The translations under genes and the position numbers were made by a program. Source: Chlamydiota bacterium (GTDB taxonomy: Bacteria; Chlamydiota; Chlamydiia; Chlamydiales; JAJFMB01). From it: 5,989 nt of DNA. This document shows positions 1 to 5,989 of this stretch, piece by piece. Location: positions 1 through 5,989 of the forward strand of contig JAJFMB010000121.1 in NCBI GenBank assembly GCA_021772355.1. The letters run 5' to 3'. Position 1 is the first letter of the stretch, and each line of letters opens with the position of its first letter. The notes below the pieces were generated by a model. It saw only the letters and a list, made by a program, of their open reading frames with translations, did not search any database and was not told the DNA's origin.

Positions 1-1433
1 AAGAAGGCTCCGGCTAACGCCGAAAACATTATCACATTATAATCGCGGTTGAGAATTGCCTCATAAAAAAAGCGGCCAAAACCATTAATATCAAACAGGG
101 TTTCTACGATCAAGGAACCCCCAAGCACTATCCCTAACGATCCGGCAATGGATGTGACAATCGTAATTGCGGCATTGCGACCCACATGCTTGTACATCAC
201 AGTAAAAGGCGCCGCACCTTTAGCTCGAGCCGTTCGGACATAATCGTGGCGCATCACTTCTAACACGGCTGTGCGCGACAAGCGTGATTGGAGCGCAAGC
301 CCTCCATACATAATGGCAACTATCGGCAAAAAGATGTGCTGCAGTGTATCGAAAAAGCGCTGGTAGGAGACTTGGTGGCGGTAAACAGATTCAGGGCTAG
401 TAAAGCCACTATATGGGATCGGAATACTTGAAAAGGGAAAGGTGTGATTAAGTGCTACTTTCTCAATAAGAAAAGGAGCGACCACAAACACGGGTATCGC
501 GTAGAGAATCAGAAACACCACGTTCAAGCTATAGTCAGGTAAGTGATTTTGGTAATACGCCATGGTAAATCCAAAGATTTGACAGAGAACAAAAGTTAAA
601 AGCATAGGAAGGAGTGACAGAGTGAGTGAGTATTTAAAACGCTTTGTCACTTCGCTAATAACAGTCTTATTTTGATCATTGCGCAGTGTGCCAAAATCTA
701 ACGTCAAAACACGGCTCATATACCGGCAAAAACGGGTATCAACAAAGAATATTTTTACCTTCTCCCAAAAGGAGGGAACAAAGTTGTAAAACGTTTTATT
801 TGCTTGAAACCAATCGCGCATTTCAACAAGTTTCTTCTCTGTCTCTTGAGGTGTATCATTTGGTTTGAGGACAATCTGTTCTAATAACTGGTTATCCTTA
901 GAAACTTTGCGATTATACTGCTTCTCTTCTTGAGTCAAACTCGTACTAACGATAGATTGTCGCGATCCTCCTCTCACAAAAAAACGGGAAGCCATACGTC
1001 TTATATCGACCGGCTCAAGGGGATCTTCTATGATTCCAAGCAATAAGGGCATAATAAATCTTGACTGATCACCAAAACGAATGCGCAGTTGCTCGTAATC
1101 TTTGACACTCATTTCTTTCTCAGCACTTGGGTTTTCTTTGCGATGAACAAGCTTCCATAGCATATCTTGAACATAAGGAAGCTTAATAAATGGCCAGGTG
1201 TTCCAAAGAATGGGCAGAGTTAAGCCGTAGTGTTCACGAAATTGTAAGTAGCGATCATCACTTCCAAAAGCGATGGAACGCTCCTCGCTACGCGTTGCTG
1301 TCCCTTCAGCAGAAACTTCGGTAATGGTGGTGGGATCTCCCGGTGCCAAATTGATGATAGTAAAATTGACCAGAATAATAAAAAAGAGGGTAATCGGAAG
1401 AAGTAATAACCGTCTTAAAATATAGGTGGTCAT
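1..1433 (-). CDS. Peptide/nickel-type ABC transporter permease (OppB/DppB family) with large periplasmic insertion, partial at 3' end
   Basis: Inner-membrane permease subunit of a peptide-type ABC importer. I translated 477 codons by hand without a stop; the C-terminus lies beyond the left edge. The N-terminus MTTYILRRLLLLP leads into a membrane helix (about residues 9-29) followed by APGDP (30-34), the classic OppB opening. LDFGTL near residue 245 precedes helix 2 (about 266-290). The cytoplasmic ATPase-contact (EAA) loop is clear at about 385-425 (MRHDYVRTARAKGA, then RNA). NGFGRFFYEAILNRDYNV near the visible end is also typical, so perhaps 30-40 residues are missing. E. coli OppB is about 306 aa; the excess lies between APGDP and LDFGTL. 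The start ATG overlaps the TGA of the upstream binding-protein gene (ATGA), and no clear Shine-Dalgarno is seen, which suggests translational coupling in one operon. Family is secure; the substrate is unknown, so no gene symbol is given. Confidence 0.93.
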   Translation of the reverse strand, partial: MTTYILRRLLLLPITLFFIILVNFTIINLAPGDPTTITEVSAEGTATRSEERSIAFGSDDRYLQFREHYGLTLPILWNTWPFIKLPYVQDMLWKLVHRKENPSAEKEMSVKDYEQLRIRFGDQSRFIMPLLLGIIEDPLEPVDIRRMASRFFVRGGSRQSIVSTSLTQEEKQYNRKVSKDNQLLEQIVLKPNDTPQETEKKLVEMRDWFQANKTFYNFVPSFWEKVKIFFVDTRFCRYMSRVLTLDFGTLRNDQNKTVISEVTKRFKYSLTLSLLPMLLTFVLCQIFGFTMAYYQNHLPDYSLNVVFLILYAIPVFVVAPFLIEKVALNHTFPFSSIPIPYSGFTSPESVYRHQVSYQRFFDTLQHIFLPIVAIMYGGLALQSRLSRTAVLEVMRHDYVRTARAKGAAPFTVMYKHVGRNAAITIVTSIAGSLGIVLGGSLIVETLFDINGFGRFFYEAILNRDYNVIMFSALAGAF

Positions 1434-3517
1434 TGTCGCTTTAGCCAAAAAATGCTGGATTGGGGCTCCTCAACATTGGCGCCCGGAATTAAATCTTGTC
1501 GATCTGCAGGAATAAATACATTTTGTACAAATTCGCGATACATCATCGCAATTTTTGGCGAATAGAGAAACGTATAGGGTTGCTCATCAAAAATAATGCG
1601 ATGAAAACGGTGATAGAGTTCAATCCGCTTTTTATGATTGCTCTCGTAATCCAGCTGATCGATGATCGCATCAGCCTCAGCATTTTTGAATCCTATGGCG
1701 TTCGAAGAACCTTTCTCTTTTGCTCCGGCAGAGTACCAGATCTGTCTAGGGTTTTCAGGAGGACTCCCCATCGCCCATCCAAGGCATAAAGCATCAAAAC
1801 TTTTATCATCAAAAGCTGCAGAAAGATCAGCCATGTCCACTCCATTCAGCTGACATGCCACTCCGATCTCCTTTAATGCTGTCGCCACATATTCACAAAT
1901 GGCCTTCGTTACGGGAGCTTTAACAAAGTAGGTCAACCGAAAGCTAAAAGGAATACGCTGCCCATCGATTTCCTTATCGATAATACCGTCTCCATCACTG
2001 TCGTACCAACCCTCTTCTTCAAGCAGCATCCGCGCTCCGGAAGGATCATAAGGCCATGGTTGAATAGAGGAGTCATAAGAAGGAGATGTGGTCAAAAATG
2101 GGCCGGTAATTTCAATGGCCATTCCGTTTAGATTTTGCCGTATAATACGTTCTCGATCAATTGCCATTGTCATCGCCTGGCGCACTTTCTTACTAGCAAA
2201 GTAGGGCGTGGTTTGATTCCATCCAATGTAGTTAAAGACACGCGCTAAATAATCAATCCTTTTGATCGCAGCGCCCTCTTCCACTTGCGCGCGATATTGA
2301 TCAGACTCCAAAAAATTATCCAGTTCAATTTCTTGTTTCGGACGGAGATCGTAGGTAGCAAGTTGGTTGGCTTTAAAGTCCTGCCAGATGAGTTCGGGAG
2401 TGTCTTTAAACATGACAACTCCTTTCTCTGTTAAAGCCATCAAAGAACTGAAGTAATCGGGATTGCGTTTAAATTGTATGTGTCGTTCAGTCATGCCATC
2501 AAAATTCCATGGCCCACAGCTGGCAATAATGTTCTTTGCCCAATGCTGTGCAAACTGCTGCGCCCATACGGAATCAGTGCGATAGATGTTAGAGTTTTGA
2601 TCGTCTTCAATAATTTTTGTGCCGTCAGAGTAGTATTTATATAAAAACGAGGCTAAAGGCTGCAAGCCGGCTGTAACAAAACGGGCGTTATACTGAATCT
2701 GGGGCTTGCCATCTATTATCTTGTGTTTCCAACGCACGACAAATGTGTAGGGATCGATGATCTCAATCTCTTCAATATCTCCAAAGTACGTTCGCAGCGA
2801 GACAGCGCGAGGAGCTTGATTATGAGGATTCATAACCGCGTCGTAATAAAATTTAAAGTCCTCTGCGGTAACGGGATTTTTCTTTAAAAACTGTGGAGCG
2901 AGTTTGATATCTTCAGGAAGAAAGCTAGGATTCAATGGCTGCCAAAACACATCATCACGCAGGTGAATCCAAAATTCGCCGGCACCTGTTTTTTCATTTT
3001 TACGCTCTTCCATCTTGATGCCCATGTCAGGTGCCATCGTCTCAAATTTACCAAATTGAGAACGCCCGACAGCTACACTGCAACGGGAATGCCACTCTAC
3101 AACCGTCGACCAGTTACTAAAGGGATGTAGATTATCGGGTTTCCCGATCGTTGCATCCGACATCGTTCCTCGAGGAAGAAAGTCCACCCCCAACAACTTT
3201 GGAAGTGTTTTGTCGTAAAAAAGATCTTGTCCCAATAAATTGGGATACTCATCATTAATATGAACGCGCTGAGAAAGATCAGTGGTTTTGACTTCTTCAT
3301 CAGAAACAGAAACCCTTTCCACGCCTTTGCCACGCCATCTACCAATATCTTCTTTGATAAAGGTAAGCTGCTTTCCAACATCCTCCAACTCTTTTTGCAC
3401 TCCCTTCATATCCTGTTCAATCAATACAGAAGACCAATAGAGGAAAAACATAAAGACCAGCAGGCCAAAGCCCATCAGGAAGCGGAAAATGTAAAGTGCT
3501 AGCGGTTCTTTGCGCAT
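1430..3517 (-). CDS. Membrane-anchored extracellular solute-binding protein, family 5 (OppA/DppA-like)
   Basis: Substrate-binding component of the peptide-type importer encoded with the downstream permease; expected to face the periplasm. Residues 1-10 are short and basic, and 11-32 form one hydrophobic helix with no lipobox Cys or obvious cleavage site, so it probably stays as a signal anchor. Residues 33-60 (charged, with heptad-like spacing) may form a coiled-coil stalk. The family 5 core spans about 115-665: KPDNLHPFSNW (126-136), VTAEDFKFYYDAVMNP (216-231), CGPWNFDG (334-341), FNYIGWNQTTPYFASKKVRQAM (428-449) and AIDRERI. DSDGDGIID (506-514) is a Ca-loop-like DxDxDG motif often seen in this family after GW. 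At 695 aa it is longer than the usual 500-550. The ATG directly follows an in-frame TAG, and only a weak AAAAAAGA lies upstream as ribosome site. The family is secure; whether the ligand is a peptide, metal chelate or sugar cannot be read. Confidence 0.94.
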   Translation of the reverse strand: MRKEPLALYIFRFLMGFGLLVFMFFLYWSSVLIEQDMKGVQKELEDVGKQLTFIKEDIGRWRGKGVERVSVSDEEVKTTDLSQRVHINDEYPNLLGQDLFYDKTLPKLLGVDFLPRGTMSDATIGKPDNLHPFSNWSTVVEWHSRCSVAVGRSQFGKFETMAPDMGIKMEERKNEKTGAGEFWIHLRDDVFWQPLNPSFLPEDIKLAPQFLKKNPVTAEDFKFYYDAVMNPHNQAPRAVSLRTYFGDIEEIEIIDPYTFVVRWKHKIIDGKPQIQYNARFVTAGLQPLASFLYKYYSDGTKIIEDDQNSNIYRTDSVWAQQFAQHWAKNIIASCGPWNFDGMTERHIQFKRNPDYFSSLMALTEKGVVMFKDTPELIWQDFKANQLATYDLRPKQEIELDNFLESDQYRAQVEEGAAIKRIDYLARVFNYIGWNQTTPYFASKKVRQAMTMAIDRERIIRQNLNGMAIEITGPFLTTSPSYDSSIQPWPYDPSGARMLLEEEGWYDSDGDGIIDKEIDGQRIPFSFRLTYFVKAPVTKAICEYVATALKEIGVACQLNGVDMADLSAAFDDKSFDALCLGWAMGSPPENPRQIWYSAGAKEKGSSNAIGFKNAEADAIIDQLDYESNHKKRIELYHRFHRIIFDEQPYTFLYSPKIAMMYREFVQNVFIPADRQDLIPGANVEEPQSSIFWLKRQ

Positions 3518-3570
3518 CTAAAAATCTTTTTTCATTCCATGATACAGCACATTAGGATTGGGATTCAAGG
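3518..3570 (-). pseudogene. Possible C-terminal remnant of a displaced gene upstream of the importer operon
   Basis: The 74-base gap between the methyltransferase stop and the binding-protein start carries a minus-strand open frame ending ...LNPNPNVLYHGMKKDF, with its TAG (3520-3518) directly abutting the ATG of the binding-protein gene. Such stop-start abutment is typical of neighbouring genes in one operon. The frame is open only back to a TGA at 3652-3650, which lies inside the methyltransferase gene in another frame, so no complete gene exists here. I read 3518-3570 as the tail of an older gene whose body was displaced; its other part may be the open frame at the right edge of the window. 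The tail is short and could be chance: about 17 codons without a stop is not significant by itself. Confidence 0.3.
3561..3570. repeat. Left copy of 10-bp direct repeat GGATTCAAGG
   Basis: Exact copy of the 10-mer found again at 5971-5980. The match is 11 of 12 if extended two bases (GGATTCAAGGGC here, GGATTCAAGGAC there). On the minus strand it reads TTG AAT CC, in phase with the open frame that ends at the binding-protein start. It could be a target-site duplication or recombination seam flanking the methyltransferase/CapA pair; a chance match cannot be excluded. Confidence 0.45.
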
Positions 3571-3591
3571 GCAAATCTCCGAAGGAAGATG

Positions 3592-4581
3592 TTAAACGTC
3601 TCTTTTTTGTGCGATAAATTCTGTGGCATATTTCGGATCTACGACATCATCACCATAGCGACTTCTCAAATATTTAATCTCATAGTTATAGTGCAGCAAA
3701 AGCGCAACAACGGAATTGGGATTTTTAAGCAGCCATAAATATCCACCTCCTGCCATCTTCTCTGCAGCTTTATCACTATCTGCATGGAAAAAGGATCCGA
3801 CAAAAAAACCTTTAGCGTTTAGTGCTGTATGAATTTTTCGCATGACATTACAAATGGAGCCCGGATCGACATACATTAACGAATCTTGAGCGACTACTAC
3901 ATCTACCCGCTCGCTAAAAGCGTACGACTCGATGGCAGATTCAACGATTTTAAGTTGTCCTGTATCAAGGAATTCTTTTGGAACATTGTCCCTAAAGAGC
4001 GATAAAAGCTCTGCATGATTATCTAAGGCTATGACCTGATACCCTCTTTCTAGCAGCCCCATTGCAGGTATTCCGTTTCCGCACCCAAGATCCAAAACAA
4101 CTTTATTTTCTCCCGAAGGTTCCATTTCGCCTAGTTCAGTCAAAATGGCGGGATATTGAGTTGATGCTTTGTACATCTCATTCCAAAACTGTTGCATGCT
4201 ACTCACACCAATTAGTGCTTTCAAAGACTCTGACTTCGCACACCATTTGTTAGCTTGGGAGAACATATGACCCCACACAGTACCGATTGTAGGAACCTGT
4301 AATTTTTCCCAGTCATCTGATTTAAAAAAATCTGGCAGAATGTAAGGAACAACCGTAAAAACAATATCGCCTCTTAGGCGATTTTCGGATATAGAACCGC
4401 GATACTTGGCTCCTTCAATAATTTCCAGAGCTTTGCTTCTGGTAAGCTTAGAAGATTCATGCACTCTGATATAACCACCTGCTGCTGCAACCTCAAAACC
4501 ATTTTGCTGAAAATTAGACCGCAAGCCACCGCAAACATTATTCATACAATCCAAATACTTTAATTTAAAAAGAACAAACAT
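3592..4581 (-). CDS. Class I SAM-dependent methyltransferase with uncharacterised N-terminal region
   Basis: Transfers a methyl group from S-adenosylmethionine to an acceptor I cannot identify. The Rossmann core begins at about residue 155: motif I VVLDLGCGNG (161-170), the ribose-binding acidic end of strand 2 in VIALDN (183-188), the VESAIES segment (213-219), and motif IV-like VDVVVAQDSLMYVDP (226-240). LNAKGFFVGSFF (254-265) follows, as in Methyltransf_11/25-type small-molecule or lipid enzymes. Residues 1-150 match no family I recognise; WGHMFSQANKWCAKSESL (103-120) looks like an acceptor-side helix region. No Shine-Dalgarno precedes the ATG at 4581. An alternative ATG at 4545 (MNNVCGG...) has GGA five bases upstream and may be the true start. 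It is divergent from the capA-like gene across a 115-base promoter region, and co-directional with the importer genes 74 bases downstream. No membrane segment is visible, so it is probably cytosolic. Confidence 0.88.
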   Translation of the reverse strand: MFVLFKLKYLDCMNNVCGGLRSNFQQNGFEVAAAGGYIRVHESSKLTRSKALEIIEGAKYRGSISENRLRGDIVFTVVPYILPDFFKSDDWEKLQVPTIGTVWGHMFSQANKWCAKSESLKALIGVSSMQQFWNEMYKASTQYPAILTELGEMEPSGENKVVLDLGCGNGIPAMGLLERGYQVIALDNHAELLSLFRDNVPKEFLDTGQLKIVESAIESYAFSERVDVVVAQDSLMYVDPGSICNVMRKIHTALNAKGFFVGSFFHADSDKAAEKMAGGGYLWLLKNPNSVVALLLHYNYEIKYLRSRYGDDVVDPKYATEFIAQKRDV

Positions 4582-4616
4582 TATGAACTATTCGTAAGTT
4601 TTAGTAAATTTAAATA

Positions 4617-4654
4617 AAAGATTAATAATATTTATTACTATTTAATTAATCTTT
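4617..4654. promoter_or_regulatory. Perfect 10-bp inverted repeat, candidate operator
   Basis: AAAGATTAAT (4617-4626) and ATTAATCTTT (4645-4654) are exact reverse complements separated by 18 bases, so arm centres are 28 bases apart, about 2.7 helical turns. The right arm ends two bases before the -10 element of the capA-like gene and overlaps its spacer, and the left arm lies upstream of the weak -35. This is a plausible place for a repressor or dual regulator acting on both divergent genes. Both arms are AT-rich, which raises the chance of coincidence. A cruciform or RNA hairpin role is less likely, because the inferred transcription start lies to the right of both arms. Confidence 0.45.
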
Positions 4655-4664
4655 GTGGTATAAT
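4635..4664 (+). promoter_or_regulatory. Sigma70-type promoter with extended -10 for the capA-like gene
   Basis: TATAAT at 4659-4664 is a perfect -10 hexamer, preceded by TGG (4656-4658), which makes an extended -10. A poor -35 (TTACTA, 4635-4640) lies 18 bases upstream, a combination common when the extended element compensates. Transcription would start at about 4671, giving a leader of about 25 bases before the ATG at 4697. Confidence 0.65.
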
Positions 4665-4684
4665 TCGGCTTAATATAACAAAAA

Positions 4685-4690
4685 AAAGGA
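4685..4690 (+). promoter_or_regulatory. Ribosome binding site of the capA-like gene
   Basis: AAAGGA lies six bases before the ATG at 4697. It is the clearest Shine-Dalgarno in the window and supports that start over internal ones. Confidence 0.7.
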
Positions 4691-4696
4691 TCTTTA

Positions 4697-5923
4697 ATGA
4701 AAGTTCAACCCATCACTCGATATACTGAAAACCTTTGCGACTTAAACAATAGAAAACCCAAAGGCTTTAAGACTTTCCCCTATCACGTCCATCGACTTAT
4801 CTTTTATGTCTTTAATCTTTTGTCCAACGGATTTCTCTCTTTTGACAGTTCTGATAAAACGCAGAACCGCCTATTGAAAGAGAAGACATTCCAACCAGGT
4901 GGAGCAAGCGGAGAGAAAAAACTAAAAGTGGTTTTCCTGGGAGACATCATGGTGTCGAAGTCAGGAGTATTTCCTCCCATCGATGATTCTGTTGTTAAGC
5001 TTTTGAGATCAGCGGACGTGATCATAGCTAATGTTGAAGCTCCTGTGATTCAATCAGAAAAAGAAGTCAAAAGAGGGACGTCTCTAAATTTTGAAATGCA
5101 GGCGGATTATCTTAAAACTCTGCACGAAAAAATTATGATTCAAGACAATCAACCTATCACAAAAGAGATAAAGTGGGTTTTCAGCATTGCAAATAATCAC
5201 GCCTGCGACAACTCCGTTAACGGCCAAGAAGACGAAGAAGGAATCAAAAATACAGTTAAATACATCAAAGAAGCGATCAGTGGCGCAGAAGTCATTGGAG
5301 CTGAAGTTGAAGGGGCAAAATCTGTCTTAAGTTTGCAAATTGGTGATAACGGCCCAACCATCGGTATTGTCGGATGGACCGAACTTATGAATAATGATGC
5401 AAAGCACATTAAGAAGCGCGTGATTCGAGAGACCGACTTGACTGATGAGAAAATTAAACACATTAAAGAAAAGCACGATCTTCTAATCGGTTTTCCGCAT
5501 GGGAATGAAGAGCAGTGCTATTATCCACGCGAGGAAACGAAAAACCGTTGGAAAGAGTGGATAAATCAAGAGCAATTCGATGTTATTGTCGGGCATGGCC
5601 CTCACTTGGTTCACCATGCAGAACAAGTGGATAATGACGATCATACAGGCCTTGCCATCCACAGTATCGGAAATTTCTGTAGTCCTAAAGGGTTATGGTC
5701 TCAGTCAAAGGTAGGTCTTATTCCGGAGATAGATCTTTCAGTTACTGATAATAAAGTAAAACTCTCACGTTATAAAATGAACATTCTTGAGCAGCGACCG
5801 CAAAAAAACAGTAAAGACAAGCTAGTGACTTTAGTGGATGAGGATAATAATTTTTACTACAACAGCATCAAAAGAAGACTGCAAAAAATATGGCCGGAAA
5901 TTTTTAAGTCTACTCCTAACTAG
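4697..5923 (+). CDS. CapA/PgsA family protein (poly-gamma-glutamate capsule type, metallophosphatase fold)
   Basis: Belongs to the CapA family, calcineurin-like metallophosphoesterase-fold proteins named for capsule poly-gamma-glutamate export in Bacillus; many members have no proven function. Motifs occur in the family order: VVFLGDIM (78-85), ANVEAP (111-116), SIANNHACD (163-171), FPHGNEEQ (266-273), VGHGPHLVHHAE (298-309) and IHSIGNF (321-327). These supply the Asp, Asn and His residues expected to bind metal. Residues 34-49 (LIFYVFNLLSNGFLSF) are hydrophobic but short and preceded by about 30 polar residues, so this may be a weak anchor or an amphipathic helix rather than a signal peptide. 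The C-terminus after about 350 is charged and not family-specific. At 408 aa its length is normal. No other capsule gene (capB/capC-like ligase) is present here, so a polyglutamate role is unproven. Its partner in context is the divergent methyltransferase. Confidence 0.9.
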   Translation: MKVQPITRYTENLCDLNNRKPKGFKTFPYHVHRLIFYVFNLLSNGFLSFDSSDKTQNRLLKEKTFQPGGASGEKKLKVVFLGDIMVSKSGVFPPIDDSVVKLLRSADVIIANVEAPVIQSEKEVKRGTSLNFEMQADYLKTLHEKIMIQDNQPITKEIKWVFSIANNHACDNSVNGQEDEEGIKNTVKYIKEAISGAEVIGAEVEGAKSVLSLQIGDNGPTIGIVGWTELMNNDAKHIKKRVIRETDLTDEKIKHIKEKHDLLIGFPHGNEEQCYYPREETKNRWKEWINQEQFDVIVGHGPHLVHHAEQVDNDDHTGLAIHSIGNFCSPKGLWSQSKVGLIPEIDLSVTDNKVKLSRYKMNILEQRPQKNSKDKLVTLVDEDNNFYYNSIKRRLQKIWPEIFKSTPN

Positions 5924-5924
5924 C

Positions 5925-5989
5925 TTAATTAAGTCTTCTAGATCTTACGCCACGTAAACCAGAGAAATCAGGATTCAAGGACTGCCATA
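5925..5989 (-). CDS. Possible C-terminal end of a convergent gene, partial at 5' end
   Basis: On the minus strand one frame is open from the window edge, reading WQSLNPDFSGLRGVRSRRLN, and stops at TAA (5927-5925), one base from the capA-like stop. The other two minus frames close within the first few codons. Twenty open codons prove little alone, but the frame reads the 10-bp repeat as Leu-Asn-Pro in the same phase as the orphan tail at 3518-3570. It is therefore a candidate for the body of the gene whose original end now lies there. It could equally be non-coding. Confidence 0.3.
   Translation of the reverse strand, partial: WQSLNPDFSGLRGVRSRRLN
5971..5980. repeat. Right copy of 10-bp direct repeat GGATTCAAGG
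   Basis: Second exact copy of the 10-mer at 3561-3570, in the same orientation, 2,410 bases apart. The two copies bracket the methyltransferase and capA-like genes completely and nothing else. On the minus strand it is read TTG AAT CC within the right-edge open frame. Confidence 0.45.

Larger units (their letters stand above)
4582..4696. promoter_or_regulatory. Divergent AT-rich intergenic regulatory region
   Basis: The 115-base space between two divergently transcribed genes must contain the promoters of both unless the methyltransferase is read from elsewhere. It is strongly AT-rich. The rightward promoter and an inverted repeat are listed separately. Leftward, TATTAT on the minus strand (within about 4627-4634) is a possible -10, but no convincing -35 is found at the right distance, so I do not call it. 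Confidence 0.6.

Noticed and set aside
686..868. Plus-strand open frame of 60 codons opposite the permease gene
   Set aside because: The minus-strand frame through this region is continuous with strong permease motifs on both sides; this is a shadow frame.
1496..1789. Plus-strand open frame of 97 codons opposite the binding-protein gene
   Set aside because: Lies entirely within a well-supported family 5 binding protein on the other strand; its translation has no recognisable motif and no ribosome site was seen.
3561..3570. Repeat GGATTCAAGG as a tRNA T-arm, marking integration at a tRNA 3' end
   Set aside because: No acceptor stem, anticodon arm or canonical GGTTCRAATCC is found around either copy.
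3575..3590. Hairpin ATCTTC/GGAGAT with a CTTC loop (minus strand) after the methyltransferase, as an intrinsic terminator
   Set aside because: Only six pairs including a G-T wobble, and followed by just TTT rather than a U-run; too weak to call.
5197..5463. Minus-strand open frame of 88 codons opposite the capA-like gene
   Set aside because: It overlaps conserved CapA motifs on the other strand and its Ser/Pro/Leu-rich translation is typical of an antisense shadow.
5590..5625. CapA motif GHGPH instead of GxHPH, as a sign of lost metal binding
   Set aside because: GHGPH is, to my knowledge, a frequent natural variant in this family, and the other metal-site motifs are intact.
5924..5933. Palindrome CTTAATTAAG right after the capA-like stop, as terminator or attachment site
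   Set aside because: All but the outer pair are A/T, there is no loop and no U-tract; such AT palindromes arise easily by chance.
3571..5970. Terminal inverted repeats at the ends of the proposed module
   Set aside because: The two ends share only scattered bases around TCTC (about 6 of 9 in the best stretch), well below what an IS or MITE end would show, and no transposase is present.

Overview
The window looks like a bacterial chromosome segment of moderate to low GC: 60-base stretches I counted by hand ranged from about 35 to 55 %. It holds two parts. Positions 1-3517 are two minus-strand genes of a peptide/nickel-type ABC importer: a 695-residue substrate-binding protein, followed with a 4-base ATGA overlap by an OppB/DppB-type permease that runs off the left edge. 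Both are unusually long. The binding protein has an uncleaved N-terminal anchor instead of a lipoprotein signal, and the permease has about 165 extra residues between its first two membrane helices. From memory, and unchecked, this architecture resembles the second opp-like cluster of Chlamydiae (the CT478-CT480 region of Chlamydia trachomatis). An environmental member of the Chlamydiota is therefore my best guess for the host, with moderate confidence at most.

Positions 3592-5923 hold a divergent pair: a minus-strand class I SAM-dependent methyltransferase (329 aa) and a plus-strand CapA/PgsA-type metallophosphatase-fold protein (408 aa). They are separated by a 115-base AT-rich region. This contains a perfect 10-bp inverted repeat, and directly beside it an extended -10 promoter (TGGTATAAT) reading toward the capA-like gene. 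The arrangement suggests local control by a DNA-binding protein. No regulator, transposase or integrase gene is visible.

The most interesting observation concerns the edges of this pair. The 10-mer GGATTCAAGG occurs at 3561-3570 and again at 5971-5980. Both copies lie in short minus-strand open frames that read the repeat in the same phase (Leu-Asn-Pro). The left frame ends in a TAG that directly abuts the ATG of the binding-protein gene, like the tail of a former operon neighbour. The right frame runs in from beyond the window and stops just after the capA-like gene. A simple reading is that a module of about 2.4 kb (methyltransferase plus CapA-like protein) was inserted into the 3' end of the gene that used to precede the importer operon, leaving a 10-bp direct repeat and a cut-off C-terminus. 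This is inference and needs comparison with a relative lacking the module.

No RNA gene, CRISPR array, IS element or convincing intrinsic terminator was found. Coding sequence fills nearly all of the window, and no gene-free stretch exceeds 115 bases.
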